Part shown: in pieces, positions 8,807-18,280 of the stretch
Layout: every line of letters begins with the position of its first letter
Position numbering within the stretch: position 1 is the first letter of the stretch
Position numbers and translations under genes: made by a program
The notes under the pieces: generated by a model
What the model was told of the DNA's origin: nothing
What the model saw: only the letters and a program-made list of their open reading frames with translations
Databases searched by the model: none
Assembly: GCA_003427395.1 (NCBI GenBank)
Contig: BFEA01000148.1
Span: 1,890,775 to 1,919,462 of the forward strand
DNA from: Chara braunii
Lineage: Eukaryota > Streptophyta > Charophyceae > Charales > Characeae
Length of the DNA: 28,688 nt
Direction of reading: 5' to 3'

Positions 8807-9781
8807 CCTAATCGTCTGACACAAGTCCGGATGGGAGCAGCCCCTGCGGTAGAGGCACCTGTGGCCAACGGACCAGGGAGGGTAGGCACGATGGTGGAAG
8901 AGGTAAAGGGAGGGGGGAATGCGATCGTCACTACCGAGGAAGCTGCAAAGCTTATCCCACTCGACCAGTACACCTCACTCGGTTACCCGAGGCTAGGAAT
9001 GATTAGAACCATCCATCTCGCGAATCAACCACGCGAAGTAACCGACTGGAGACCATCCCCCAGGGAAATGGGATCTGGCGGACCCACTTTCGTTACGGGA
9101 GAAATTGATGTCTTAAACATTGTCCGAGCGCTGAACCACCGAATTCCCTTGCCCATCGGACATCTGGTATCTATATCAGAACAGACGAACGAACGAATGT
9201 TGCAGCATTGCAAGGCGAACTGGAAGTGGTTTGCTCTTGCCAAGCTAGCAGCCATCAAAGGGAAGGCCCCCATCCGAGAAGACAAGCTTGACGTCCCTAG
9301 CACCTCGGATCCGATACGATTAGGACTAATCCAAGAAGACTACCATTTTTTGCGTATCAAGGCTATTCTGTGGAAATCCGCGGAATGCAATATAGAAGTT
9401 TGGGGAATCCCGTACAGTGTTATCATCGACTCAGGGGCCGCGGTTCTAGCCATCTCTCTGAGGGTGGTGGAACGGGCAGAAAGAAGAAAAGATCTGATCC
9501 CGTTAGCGGAAGAAGACCACCTTGTCTCCGCTGACGAGGAGAAAATCAAGGTGGTGGGAAGGATGACGAATGTCACATTCAGATTAGGGAAAATCCACGC
9601 CTTGGGGGATGTCGTATTATTGGACGTGAATACATACGATGTCATTTTGGGACTGTCGGCCCTCACTGCGCTACGGGCTAACCTAGATTTCGTAAAGCGA
9701 TCAATTATCCTCCGAAATACGGGCGGAAAACCGTATGTTATCCCGATGCGTCTGCGGCTCGGAAAACTCTCCCTGAGATAA
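8807..9781 (+). pseudogene. pro: retrotransposon aspartic protease region
   Basis: In frame with the gag knuckle and open to a TAA at 9779-9781. The catalytic motif VIIDSGA (DSGA at 9428-9439) is the retropepsin D-S/T-G-A site. YDVILGLSAL about 75 residues further on fits the second conserved segment (DVILG-x-x-x-L). About 200 residues of low-similarity sequence separate knuckle and protease. The catalytic motif is intact, so this is the best preserved domain of the element. The downstream RT is in other frames, reached only through stops and frameshifts. Confidence 0.85.
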
Positions 9782-10358
9782 GGAAACCGCCCCATGTGAT
9801 CACCTGGAGAGAACCCCCTAACAAACTAGACTGTAGAGAAAAGGGACCTAAACTGTCGCTTAACACTTCTGACAGCGAGGATGAAGAGGACTTAGTGATC
9901 CGAGATATGGCGCACCAATTGATTTGCTACCCAATCCGGTAGAAAACAACGAAAACGTTCGTCCTTACGGAAAGGAACCTCCAATGGGCGCGAGTTCTAA
10001 TCCTAGGGGAACCGCTGGTACAAGTATCCGGAATGACTGATTATTGGGAGCCCCCTCGAACCCTATACGAAGCCACCACCCCGCTCCTCTCAAGGTACAG
10101 TGAGAAGAAAGCCTTCTGCGATATTACAAAACTACCTCGCTCCTTGCTCTCTGTAGGAAAGGAGGTTCGATTGCTGCGACAGGGTGCCGGGAGCGAATCT
10201 TTGGAACCCCATGGGCGTGGCGATCCCTTGCCTTACGAACTCGGGATCAAAATTGTCGAGAAAACCGTAAGCTCTCGAGATATCGACGACGGCGTAACGC
10301 CGGAGGAACACGTGGCAATCTGAGAGGAAGACGCTCAAATGGTTACCACGGTGTTCTC
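9782..10358 (+). pseudogene. protease-RT linker region, degraded
   Basis: Readable coding-like pieces include an acidic stretch (TSDSEDEEDL, about 9865-9900) and a 96-codon open frame at 10033-10323. They are separated by stops and frame changes. The 10033 frame has no recognisable domain. Its position suggests the normally variable segment between protease and RT of a pol polyprotein. Confidence 0.5.
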
Positions 10359-11244
10359 TTGGCAATCGACAACTTATTCATTTCAGCTCCCTCACCAGAA
10401 AACGGTACAAAGGTGGGCACAAAACAAGTAACGGTTAGCATCCATGAACAAATTTACGAACTACACGTGCCTCAGTACTACGTGCCTGATGAAACTCATC
10501 GCCTTATTGCCGACATTTTGTTTGAGTATCAGGAAGCGATTAGCGTCAAAGATACAGACATCGGACTATCCGTAGTTATCCAACAAGAAATTCAAACCGG
10601 AACGCATCCGCCCATCCATTGCAAATTGTACCGATATTCCTTCGCGGAACGAAGAACGACGTTGGAACGCATCCGAGAGTTCGAGGGTAACGGATGGATT
10701 GAGCCAGCTACTGGACCCTGGTCCTTCCCCGTGGTTCTAGTTTCGAAAAAAAACGGATCGATTCGCATATGCATCGATTATAGAAAATTGAATGATATCA
10801 CGATCAAAGATGTGTACCCCCTTCCCCGAATTGATGATTTGTCGGATGTGATTGGGTGTGCTAATTATTTTAGTAAGTTCGATATTCACCACGGGTTCCA
10901 TCATATCCTAGTTAAGGAGGAGGACTAACTAAGAACGACGTTTGTGTTGTTCGAAAACACCTGCAAGTGGATTCGTTGCCCCATGGGAATATGCAATGCA
11001 CCTGCTACCTTCCAGAGAGCAATGAACGTCACTTTCCAGAATTCGTCAACAAGACCAGACTGACCCAAGAATGATTAATTTTTGCGTCATTGTGTACATG
11101 GACGGCATCCTGGTGTATTTTGAATCATTTCACGGGCACGCACAACAGGGCATTACGGGACGCTGGTTTCAAGATCGCATTGGAGAAAAGCAAGTCTTCG
11201 TCTCCGAGATCTCGTTCTTAGGGTACGTTGTGACCTGAGGGGGC
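10359..11244 (+). pseudogene. pol: reverse transcriptase domain, catalytically dead
   Basis: The open frame 10359-10928 carries RT motifs in order: GWIEPATGPWSFPVVLVSKK, RICIDYRKLN, YPLPRIDDL, and motif A FSKFDI (Asp at 10881-10883). After a TAA (10926-10928) the frame continues with MGICNAPATFQRAMN. A frame change then leads to the active-site loop VYMDGILVY (11095-11106), where the second Asp of YxDD is Gly. The segment after it (LRDAGFKIALEKS, about 11150-11200) is in a different frame from both the YMDG part and the following FLGYVVT, so two compensating frameshifts lie here. A TGA follows at about 11235. The loss of a catalytic Asp alone would inactivate the enzyme. Confidence 0.9.
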
Positions 11245-11888
11245 TTGAAACCGGATTCGAGGAAGGTTGAGGCAGTTCGAGACGCCCCCACACCCACGAC
11301 GTTGACACAGGTTCGAGCCTTTATGGGACTAGCCTCATACTACCGACAGTTCATCAAGGGATTCGCGGCAATCACTCGGCCTCTGACCAACCTCCTATGG
11401 ATGAACCAGCCATTGAAGTGGGACGCGGAGTGCGAACAGACCTTTCCCACTTTGAAAGAGGCCTTGGCCTCTGCGCCTATTTTGATTTGACCCGACCCTG
11501 AAAAGCAGTTTATCACGGACTGGCAGCCCGAGGTGATCTCTGTCATTTTAGCGCAGAAAGGGAAGGACGACCTAGAACACGTCATCGAGTACGCTTCGAG
11601 AACAGTACCGGACGAATGACGGAATGACTCGGCCCCTCAAGGCGAATGCTATGTGGTCGTCGGGGAAATCCAGCATTTTCATTTGTACCTATACGGACAG
11701 AAGTTCCTCCTCGTTACAGATCATGAGCCCCTGTTGGCTCTCAAGAGGCTCACTAACTATACGGGGATGCATGGACGATGGGTTGTCCGGCTACAGGAGT
11801 ATGATTTTGACATTGTCCATCAGAAGATAGAGAAGCACGGAAACGCGGACGGGCTGACACGACTGCATCGGGCGATCAAGGTGACTTA
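11245..11888 (+). pseudogene. pol: RT thumb/connection and RNase H
   Basis: One frame throughout, with stops at about 11488 (TGA), 11617-11619 (TGA) and the end (TAG). Typical Ty3/gypsy residues are visible: RAFMGLASYYRQFIKGFA, WDAECEQTFPTLKEAL, ITDWQPEVISVILAQ (in place of the usual TDAS start), EYASRT, LVTDHEPLLALK, and RLQEYDFDIVHQ ending GNADGLTR. RNase H removes the RNA strand during cDNA synthesis. The usual length is kept. The stops interrupt it, but all blocks are present in order. Confidence 0.88.
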
Positions 11889-12193
11889 GGTCTTTGAGAA
11901 AAACAGTGTATCAGTTGGGCAAGGATCTCATCATCTCAAGTGACCAGCCAATTGGAAGCACATTTTTCATGTACAAGCACATTTTCAACACTTTGAAGTA
12001 CTAAAAAAGGTGCTAGTGGCAAAGGTTCGCCTTGAGGTAATAAAAAACTCAAAAAATGAAGTCCATGAGTTTTGAAATCCCACTATAGTAAGCCCAATAG
12101 AAGAGATCACTCCGTGGAAGGAGTCGGAGCCGACCAAGTCACCAAGCGACCGTTGTACGGAGAAGTGGTTATTCTCCTCAGAACCTCCGGGAA
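11889..12193 (+). other. AT-richer interruption between RNase H and the PHD finger
   Basis: About 300 bp lacking continuous coding signal, with poly-A/T words such as ctaaaaaagg and taaaaaactcaaaaaa that are unlike the surrounding GC-richer pol. It may be a small insertion or an intron-like spacer. I find no convincing terminal repeats. Confidence 0.4.
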
Positions 12194-12454
12194 GTGACAC
12201 GTGGCCTCATGGCGACAGGTGGAAAAGGTAATTCTAATGGCCCCCTTTCTCCCATCTCATCTTCTTCTTTTCTCTCCTTGCCCAACAAGTTCTGTTATTT
12301 TTGCGAAGCAATATCACGAGTTTATTCGGTCCCTGTGCGTCCTAGTGAGGAAGGTTATGTCGAGTGGGTAGACTGTGAACGGTGTGTCTCTACGGCCCAC
12401 GCATCTTGCGTCCAATAAAGGAACACAGATAAAGCTTGGTTATGTCCTTTGTGT
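12194..12454 (+). pseudogene. pol: PHD finger inside pol, upstream of integrase
   Basis: PHD fingers are C4HC3 zinc modules that usually read histone H3 tails. A Ser-rich lead (LSPISSSSFLSL) is followed from 12293 by CYFC, 23 residues, CERC, VSTA-H-AS-C, 11 positions, then WLCPLC (last Cys at 12452-12454). All eight ligands and the Trp two residues before the last Cys pair fit the PHD consensus C-x2-C...C-x2-C-x4-H-x2-C...W-x-C-x2-C. One in-frame TAA (12416-12418) interrupts it. The same frame continues into the integrase zinc-binding region, so the finger was part of the pol polyprotein. Integrases of this class more often carry a C-terminal chromodomain. Confidence 0.82.
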
Positions 12455-13889
12455 CGTACCGACAAGATCCCGACGGAGGCTCGATTCCTCGAAGCCACGT
12501 CCGAAGGACTAGAAAAGACACACAGATTTCGGAGTGCCGAGATATGGACAAACGACGTTCTAATAGCTACTTCGGTCGGAAACTCCCTCCGAGAATTCAC
12601 CAAGGAAGATCAGAGGTGGGCCAACGAGAGGGCACGAGATTACCGATGGAGCAACGGGCGGTTAGAAAAACGGAAGACTGACGGGAGTAGGATTTGGATG
12701 TTAGTGCCTCATCCGTTTATGAGGTACGATTGGGTTAAGCTAGCTCACGGGGAGACCGCCGCTCGTTTTGTCGTCAGGATTACAGAGTCGGCTATTGACA
12801 AGAACTTATGGTACTGGTCCAATATCAGGGATGATGTTAAATTCATCGTCAAAAAATGTTTAATCTGCTCGGCGGATAAAGCGTCGATTCAGCCTCCCCG
12901 GTCCATTGTCCCAACGGTAGTCGAGCAGTCATTCCAAAGAGTCAGTATGGACACGACATACATTATCGTTCCCCCTGGTCCAAAATAGCTGCGAGTATTC
13001 AGTCCCCCTTGTTTTTGTGGATCCTTTCTCAAAATGGATAGAGGCATATCCCTCTAAGACGCAACAAACGACGGAAATTGTGCGATATGTCAACCGTTTC
13101 CTCGGAATGCATCAGGATACCGAGGAAATCCTAACGAACAATGCGGCCGAATTCCGAGGGGAAGTCCTAAGGAGTCTGGTCACGCATGGTGTCTCCATTC
13201 GGAACACCGCCCCGCATATGTCCCAATCAAACGTCCTCGTAGAAAACTCCAACCGAGTAATCAAAACCGCCCTCCGGTGGAATATCGCAGTTGGAGATAC
13301 GAGGCCTTGGCCCGACATAGTGGATCACATCCTAGTCGTTCATCGGGGGACACCCCATGAGTCCACCAGCTTGTCCCCTTTTCAATTACGGACCAATAAC
13401 CTGGCCTGCGTAGCTCTGCCGAGCCTGAACGACAAAACGACCCTTGGACGACGGTCCACGAGGGCGACAGTTAAGGACAAGGCCCAACGCCACTTGGAAC
13501 TGATGGAAAAGGCCCTCCCTCGGTTAGCCCGAAAAAGACAGTGAATGACCGAAATGGCCCACGGACGGCGGGTCCAGAGCTATGAGGCCCGAAACGGGAA
13601 TGCTCGACCTCGGCCCCAATATAAATTAGGGGACATAGTGCAGGTAAGGAAATGTGCTCGCTAGGGTAAGTTAGCGCCACGATAGTTCGGGCGATTCCAC
13701 GTAGACGAGCTCGGTCCTAGCGGGGTGAACACAGTGCGGCTTGCGTCGGAGGTCTCATGGAGCCGATCGGCTCGACCGATTATTCGACACGTGTCTTATC
13801 TTTGTCCCTTACCCCCTTCAAGTTCCCCGTCTCTCTCACCATCTACGTCATCTCCTACTTCAGAGGAGGAAAATGACGATCTCAAATAA
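12455..13889 (+). pseudogene. pol: integrase (HHCC, DDE core, C-terminal domain), broken
   Basis: Integrase inserts the cDNA into the genome. In frame with the PHD finger, the N-terminal zinc domain reads AHGETAARF ... LWYWSNIRDDVK ... KCLIC (12857-12868); the second His appears replaced by Arg. The DDE core has its first Asp in SMDTTY (12950-12952). A frameshift near 12984 follows. The core resumes with DPFSKWIEAYP, then ILTNNAAEF, where the second catalytic Asp is Asn (13137-13139), and LVENSNRVIK with the Glu kept (13242-13244). After a TGA at 13542-13544 the C-terminal domain continues in the same frame (YKLGDIVQV, then FHVDELGPSGVNTV, RHVSYLCP) with two more TAG stops, and ends at TAA 13887-13889. 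No chromodomain follows. Confidence 0.88.
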
Positions 13890-13939
13890 AGTGTTTATCC
13901 TTCTCTCCGATCTTCGTCTCCGCCTTCTCCCCTATCGCC

Positions 13940-14425
13940 ATGAGCTTTTCCACGGAGCAGGTCATCAGTGAGCGTCTGATGAGACCTGGGGGGCACATCT
14001 CGTCTATTCGACAATTTCGACATCAGCGATTGAGCCCCGATCTTCCTCGATTTGTGACCTTCTTTAGCACGGCGGCTGTACACAAGGAGGCAAAATTCCA
14101 GTTCGTACATGTTAGTGATATAGTGCGAGTGTTGGCCGAGGCGTCGACTTTTCTACGGCTGTCTGCACCAAGCGTCAGCCACGTGTCGGTGATAGTCGCC
14201 TTTACCAGAGATCTTACGACGTTGCACAAAGGAGCCCACATGGACTTCCTCCGACAACTGCGGATCTAGGTGCGGGATCTCACGGCCACGTGGATCCAAC
14301 TTTTGGCTCAGCCTGGGGAGCAAATCGTCTCCACTAACGACACCGACCTCAGCGAACTTCGGCTTTCCCCTGCCGCGCTGGAGGTCTTCATCCCAGAGCT
14401 CCTTCCTTTTGCGCCGCCCCAATGA
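13940..14425 (+). pseudogene. extra ORF after pol, part 1 (unrecognised)
   Basis: A separate ATG (TCGCCATGAGC) lies 50 nt after the pol stop. The frame is open for 109 codons, interrupted by one TAG (14267-14269), and continues to a TGA at 14423-14425. Composition is protein-like (VSDIVRVLAEASTFLRL, TATWIQLLAQPGEQIV, LEVFIPELLPF). I recognise no domain, signal peptide or membrane segment, so it is not an obvious env. Its place between pol and the 3' LTR is where env or accessory ORFs sit in other LTR elements. The next open frame starts at 14422 with an ATGA overlap. Confidence 0.55.
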
Positions 14426-14823
14426 ACCAGCACCGTCTCTCGACCTTCAGGCTCCCATCCGACCCCCCAACCTTCTGGCAGTCAGCAACCGACGCTCCTC
14501 TGTCCTTTCGGATCGAGCAGTTGGATGTGCCGATCCTCGAAGCCGCCAAGTGGAGGGAGTGGTGGAACGCATATGTGGCACTGAGCTTCTGTCTTCTCAG
14601 AGTGGTGTTCCACTGGGATGAGCCAGCAAACAAGGACGAGGAAGACGAAGTCTCAGACGACGAAGTGGAACTGCTGATAGTCCAGGCGTGGAGGACAGAT
14701 ACGGAGGGAGGGCTGCTGGGGATCTTGTTCGGGAAGGTGAGGGATGGTCACCTGGAGGCTGGAGCCTATTACGAGCGACGTGCTGATATTCCTGGCACAA
14801 CTCCTCAACGACCTGCCTCTTGA
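14422..14823 (+). pseudogene. extra ORF after pol, part 2 (unrecognised)
   Basis: 133 codons, overlapping the stop of part 1 by ATGA. The middle looks coding: FRIEQLDVPILEAAKWREWW followed by an acidic tract (KDEEDEVSDDEVELL). It may be a separate ORF or the continuation of part 1 after a frameshift. Its last third (from about 14740) looks less protein-like than the overlapping frame of part 3, so the true frame probably changes there. Confidence 0.45.
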
Positions 14824-15829
14824 CATCCTCTCTCGCTGCGATCAATGTTCTACGCCGGCCACGCTTACATGTACCTTAGCGCCGCATCTGCTGTGGTTTC
14901 CGTGCATGGAGATCGACGGGGACAATTGCTATTACCCCTCTTCGGGCCACTACCTAGTCATCGACGTGACCGACCTCACCTTTTGGGATCCGATCATTCG
15001 GATGGGGGAAGAGATAGAAGAGGCGAGCGAAGAGAGAGAAGAGGTGAGCGGAGAACCCCAACGAATGGAGCAAGGAAGAAGACGAAGCCGCAACTCAGAA
15101 GAGGCGAGAGAGAGAAGAAGAAAAGCGGTCAGTAAAGCAATCGCACGGACCAGCGGCGCGGCCATTACAAGGCGATCCGACGTGCAATCCAGAGTTGCCG
15201 CAGGAGGAACTTGGGGGAGATGCCGTCACCGCGACAAAGGGATCAAGCAACAGGTGCTAAAGAAGAAGTTTTTCGCCAACTCAATCCCCTTCGCGATGGC
15301 CCACCGTTCGCATACGTGGAGATGCGGGCGCTCGGGCTTCGTCCTCGGTCCTTATCCCGTCGTCCCCTTCATTACCTCACCCTCCATGATCCATCAGCTC
15401 GCGGGTCGTTCCTCATTCTCTCTCAACCAGCACCCCTTCCCGCCTTCCCTCTTCCATCAAATTTATTCCACCCGCCTCATCATCATCGTCTTCCCACATG
15501 TCACCACTCGCTCTCTCGTAACCTCCCCTCCCCTCCACGTCCTTCTCTTTAGCGTGGCATTGCGCATATACAATAATATAGAAGTCTATTGTATGATTGC
15601 GGGTATTATCCCCGCGTGTGAAGATTATGAGAACTTCCGCGTCGTGATCCCCCGCACTCTCTGCACCCTCTACACTGATTACCTCGCCTCGCTTCCCCAT
15701 CAAGACCATTGTATCCCCTCATCCATCGCACCATCTACTACACTCGGCTCCCCACTGGAGATAGAGAATTTCGTTGTTTTTTGCCGCCTCTCCCATGTGC
15801 TCACCCTCTTCCACCCCCGACCGTCATAA
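14744..15829 (+). pseudogene. extra ORF after pol, part 3 (361 codons, unrecognised)
   Basis: The longest uninterrupted frame of the internal region apart from protease; it begins with GTG, so the true start lies upstream. The first third looks coding: DVLIFLAQLLNDLPLDILSR, a CDQC pair, then HYLVIDVTDLTFWDPIIRMG. A charged helix-prone stretch (EEIEEASEEREE then RRRSRNSEEARERRRK) follows. From about 15210 the alternative frame (NPLRDGPPFAYVEM) looks more natural, so a frameshift is likely and the final part may be out-of-frame translation of CT-rich DNA. No known domain. Being open this long in a heavily broken element is unusual but can be chance. Confidence 0.45.
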
Positions 15830-16029
15830 GATTACCCTTTTCCGACAACCTCTAGGTTCGGAACTCACGAATGCCACCTGGATGACTTCCACACTTTTAT
15901 CTCACTGTAAGTGGCACGTGTAAGTTCCACGCCGATCGCCGGTGTTTTTCTCTACCTTGTGGGATCGATGGATGATTGAGAGAGCAAGCAGGAACTTGCT
16001 CAAGATTGAAACCCCCTAGGCGTCACATA
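15830..16029 (+). other. region before the 3' LTR
   Basis: No gene. A polypurine tract is expected just before 16030, but the sequence there is GAAACCCCCTAGGCGTCACATA, so a normal PPT is not visible. GTCACATATGTGAC (16022-16035) is a perfect 14-bp palindrome spanning the LTR boundary. Confidence 0.5.
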
Positions 16030-16735
16030 TGTGACAAACTATTTTTTGCAACCGCTCGACTTTCTACGCAAGGCTACTTCGGGGATGATCGAAAGGGGTC
16101 CGTCGAATTGCATGGTTGCCCTCGCCTTTTCGAATTGAGGCTGGTATGGTCCCACGACGGTTGGTAGTTGGTCGCGCCTTAGCGAGCGTGGAGGATAATT
16201 GTTGTCATAGCATCTTTCTTGTACTGCTGTGGCAAATGAGAATTTTGGCGCGATCGTCGCACAGAAAGATCTTTTTGAATTTTCAACTGATGTCGAGCCC
16301 CGCGAGCTCTCGGAATTTCTTTTTTCGAAATTTTTTTTTGCAATTAGGATTTAGGTTAGGAATTTGGGTGCATCGCAATGTTTGCCAAACAATGCCAATA
16401 ACTGCACGACGCTTCTTGCTTGCGCACGTTTTGCCGCGTCAGGATCTGTGCTCCGGCTTTTACGCGCCTTAATCTTACGTGTAACTGTAATTTTCTTCTT
16501 GGCAGGCGTGAATGTAACTGTAATCCTCTCTTTCTTGATATCTTCGTTGTGCTCCTACGTGCACATACCTTTCCCCCTGTCCTATTGGCCCGAACGATTG
16601 CATGACAGAATCAATGTGTAGAGTGTGGCTACGTCCTCCACGCCTCGGCCTGGCCATGTAGTCGTAGGCACTTCCTTCCCCCTTCTTCCTTCCCACTCAG
16701 GCACAATCCTAGGTATCTCTCACAAACACTCATGC

Positions 16736-16742
16736 TATAAAT
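16736..16742 (+). promoter_or_regulatory. putative TATA box of the 3' LTR
   Basis: TATAAAT after CATGC, matching 6604-6610 and the solo LTR. It lies about 706 bp into the LTR. Confidence 0.5.
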
Positions 16743-16995
16743 TTTGCAAGCGCAGTTTACTCGCTCTCTATGAATTTTGGAGTTAGCGTGGTCGAGAGGA
16801 TCGGCTAACTAGCAAGAGTCGAAACGTGAGTAGAGAATTGGGCGATCCAACGAGCTGGTGCTGGATATGCGGGGATGGCGTGTGGCCGCGACGGACTGTG
16901 GCACATAGACGAACCTGGCTTGCATGTTCAGGCTAAGCGGGGTGACAACTCTGTGTGGGTGCGCGGCGACGGACTGCCCGCATCGAGACGGTGTG

Positions 16996-16999
<4 letters not shown>

Positions 17000-17051
<52 letters not shown>

Positions 17052-17069
17052 NNNNNNNNNNNNNNNNNN

Positions 17070-17136
<67 letters not shown>
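17000..17136. repeat. (GA)n microsatellite with an assembly gap
   Basis: GA run interrupted by 18 undetermined bases at 17052-17069. The gap probably marks an unresolved repeat length, so the LTR length is approximate. A short G run (GGCGGGGGGG) follows. Confidence 0.95.
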
Positions 17137-17139
<3 letters not shown>

Positions 17140-17704
17140 GGGGGGGATTAGTTGGAATGCAGCTTTTCTTCGATTCTTCTGAGTAATTTTGATATCTGGC
17201 GCAAGTCGCCCTTTCTTTTGGATCGACCTCTCAGACTTTTCCTTTGTTTCTTCTTTAAGAATTGATATGTGATTTTTCCCCCCGCTTCTCTCTTCCCTCT
17301 GTATAAAATGGCAACTTGATTGGTTGATCATCTACAATCGGATCATGTATGTTCCCTGACCGGTGGCCGAGGGATTGATGCACGAATGTTCGTCATCTTT
17401 TTTTTTTCGGTGTATGTTCGAAATCGGATGCATGGATTTTTGGCGTTTTTCTGTCTGAATATGAACTGGATAAGCATGCTAGATAGTTAGTTGTCTGTCT
17501 CACGATATGGTTATCCATCTTCGGGTTAACGTGCCAGTACATATAGGTTGTGAGTTGTTGACCCTTATCCGCCTGACCGACAGACAGATCTTGTGCATGC
17601 ACGTGTAAGCCAGGTTGAAGAAGGTCGTCACTTACACGCGTGTCTACAAGATTTGTACTCAGCCAAGCTCCCCGAATGTCTGGACCTCCGCCCCACACCG
17701 CAGT

Positions 17705-18280
17705 ATGAATATCGAAATCCCCTTTCACATCACTGATCGCGAGTGACTGAGGGATCATGAATTCCGGGAGTATTGGGAGCACGCGTGTCTATCTGCACGA
17801 TCGAGGGCAGAACCTCCGGAATTTCCATACTCAACAGGAAACAAACGTATTTGTGAGTGGGATATTGGTCAGGCTTTGGAACGTATCCCCCACCTCACCG
17901 GCTGTCCCAGCTCATATACGTGTCACATCGTCGCGGAACCCGGAATTATTATTCTGGAAACCGAATTCCCTCCCTATCATCGCATTTTGCCCTTTCACTC
18001 CCTGACCATCGCCCCCTGGCGGGCGCTCGCTCCCTACTGGCCCCAACCTCCGTGCTCAGAGTGCCTGCAGGACCACGATTACCGAGCGCCCGGCTTCGTC
18101 CGACAAACTCGCTCGGAAGAGGAACGATGGGAGCACAGCCTTCGGCTGAGGCCGGCCGCGTCGGATTCCGAAACCTGCGGCGTCCGACGTCGGCAAGTGA
18201 TCAGCCAGCGAGATAGCCATAGCGTCCCGGCGGTACACCAGATACGGATCCGACCCAGACGATGGGACCAACGGACGTGA
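17705..18280 (+). pseudogene. LTR-encoded 191-codon reading frame (reference copy)
   Basis: ATG at 17705 to TGA at 18278-18280, with a single in-frame TGA at 17744-17746 where the 5' LTR and solo LTR encode Cys. Readable segments in order are MNIEIPF, LRD.EFREYWEH.CLSAR, RICEWD, ALERIP, SYTCH, FPPYH, PFHSLTI, PWRALAPYWPQPPCSECLQ, TRSEEER, HSLRLR, RDSHSVP and RPRRWDQ. Compared with the solo LTR the stop falls at nearly the same place and differences are mostly silent. A third, older LTR at 3150-3738 keeps PYWP..CS.C and SDSE.C. I recognise no family. The frame lies downstream of the TATA box, so it would be in the leader of the genomic transcript. LTR-coded proteins are rare; the MMTV superantigen is the classic precedent for the principle, with no similarity implied. 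Confidence 0.72.

Noticed and set aside
13545-13889. Chromodomain at the integrase C-terminus
   Set aside because: The segment matches a GPY/F-like C-terminal domain only; no chromodomain aromatic cage pattern is visible before the pol stop.
13940-15829. env gene
   Set aside because: The position fits, but no signal peptide, transmembrane segment or glycosylation-rich ectodomain is visible; the hydrophobic part near 15470-15600 is probably out-of-frame.
16116-16472. Open frames near the LTR 5' end (also 6015-6248 and 6087-6593)
   Set aside because: They lie in the U3 region, are not kept in the same phase between copies, and have no domain or silent-change pattern.
17857-18216. A 119-codon frame in the LTR, also open in the solo LTR (774-1133)
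   Set aside because: It overlaps the 191-codon frame in another phase. Substitutions between copies are silent in the 191-codon frame but change residues in this one, so it is the shadow.
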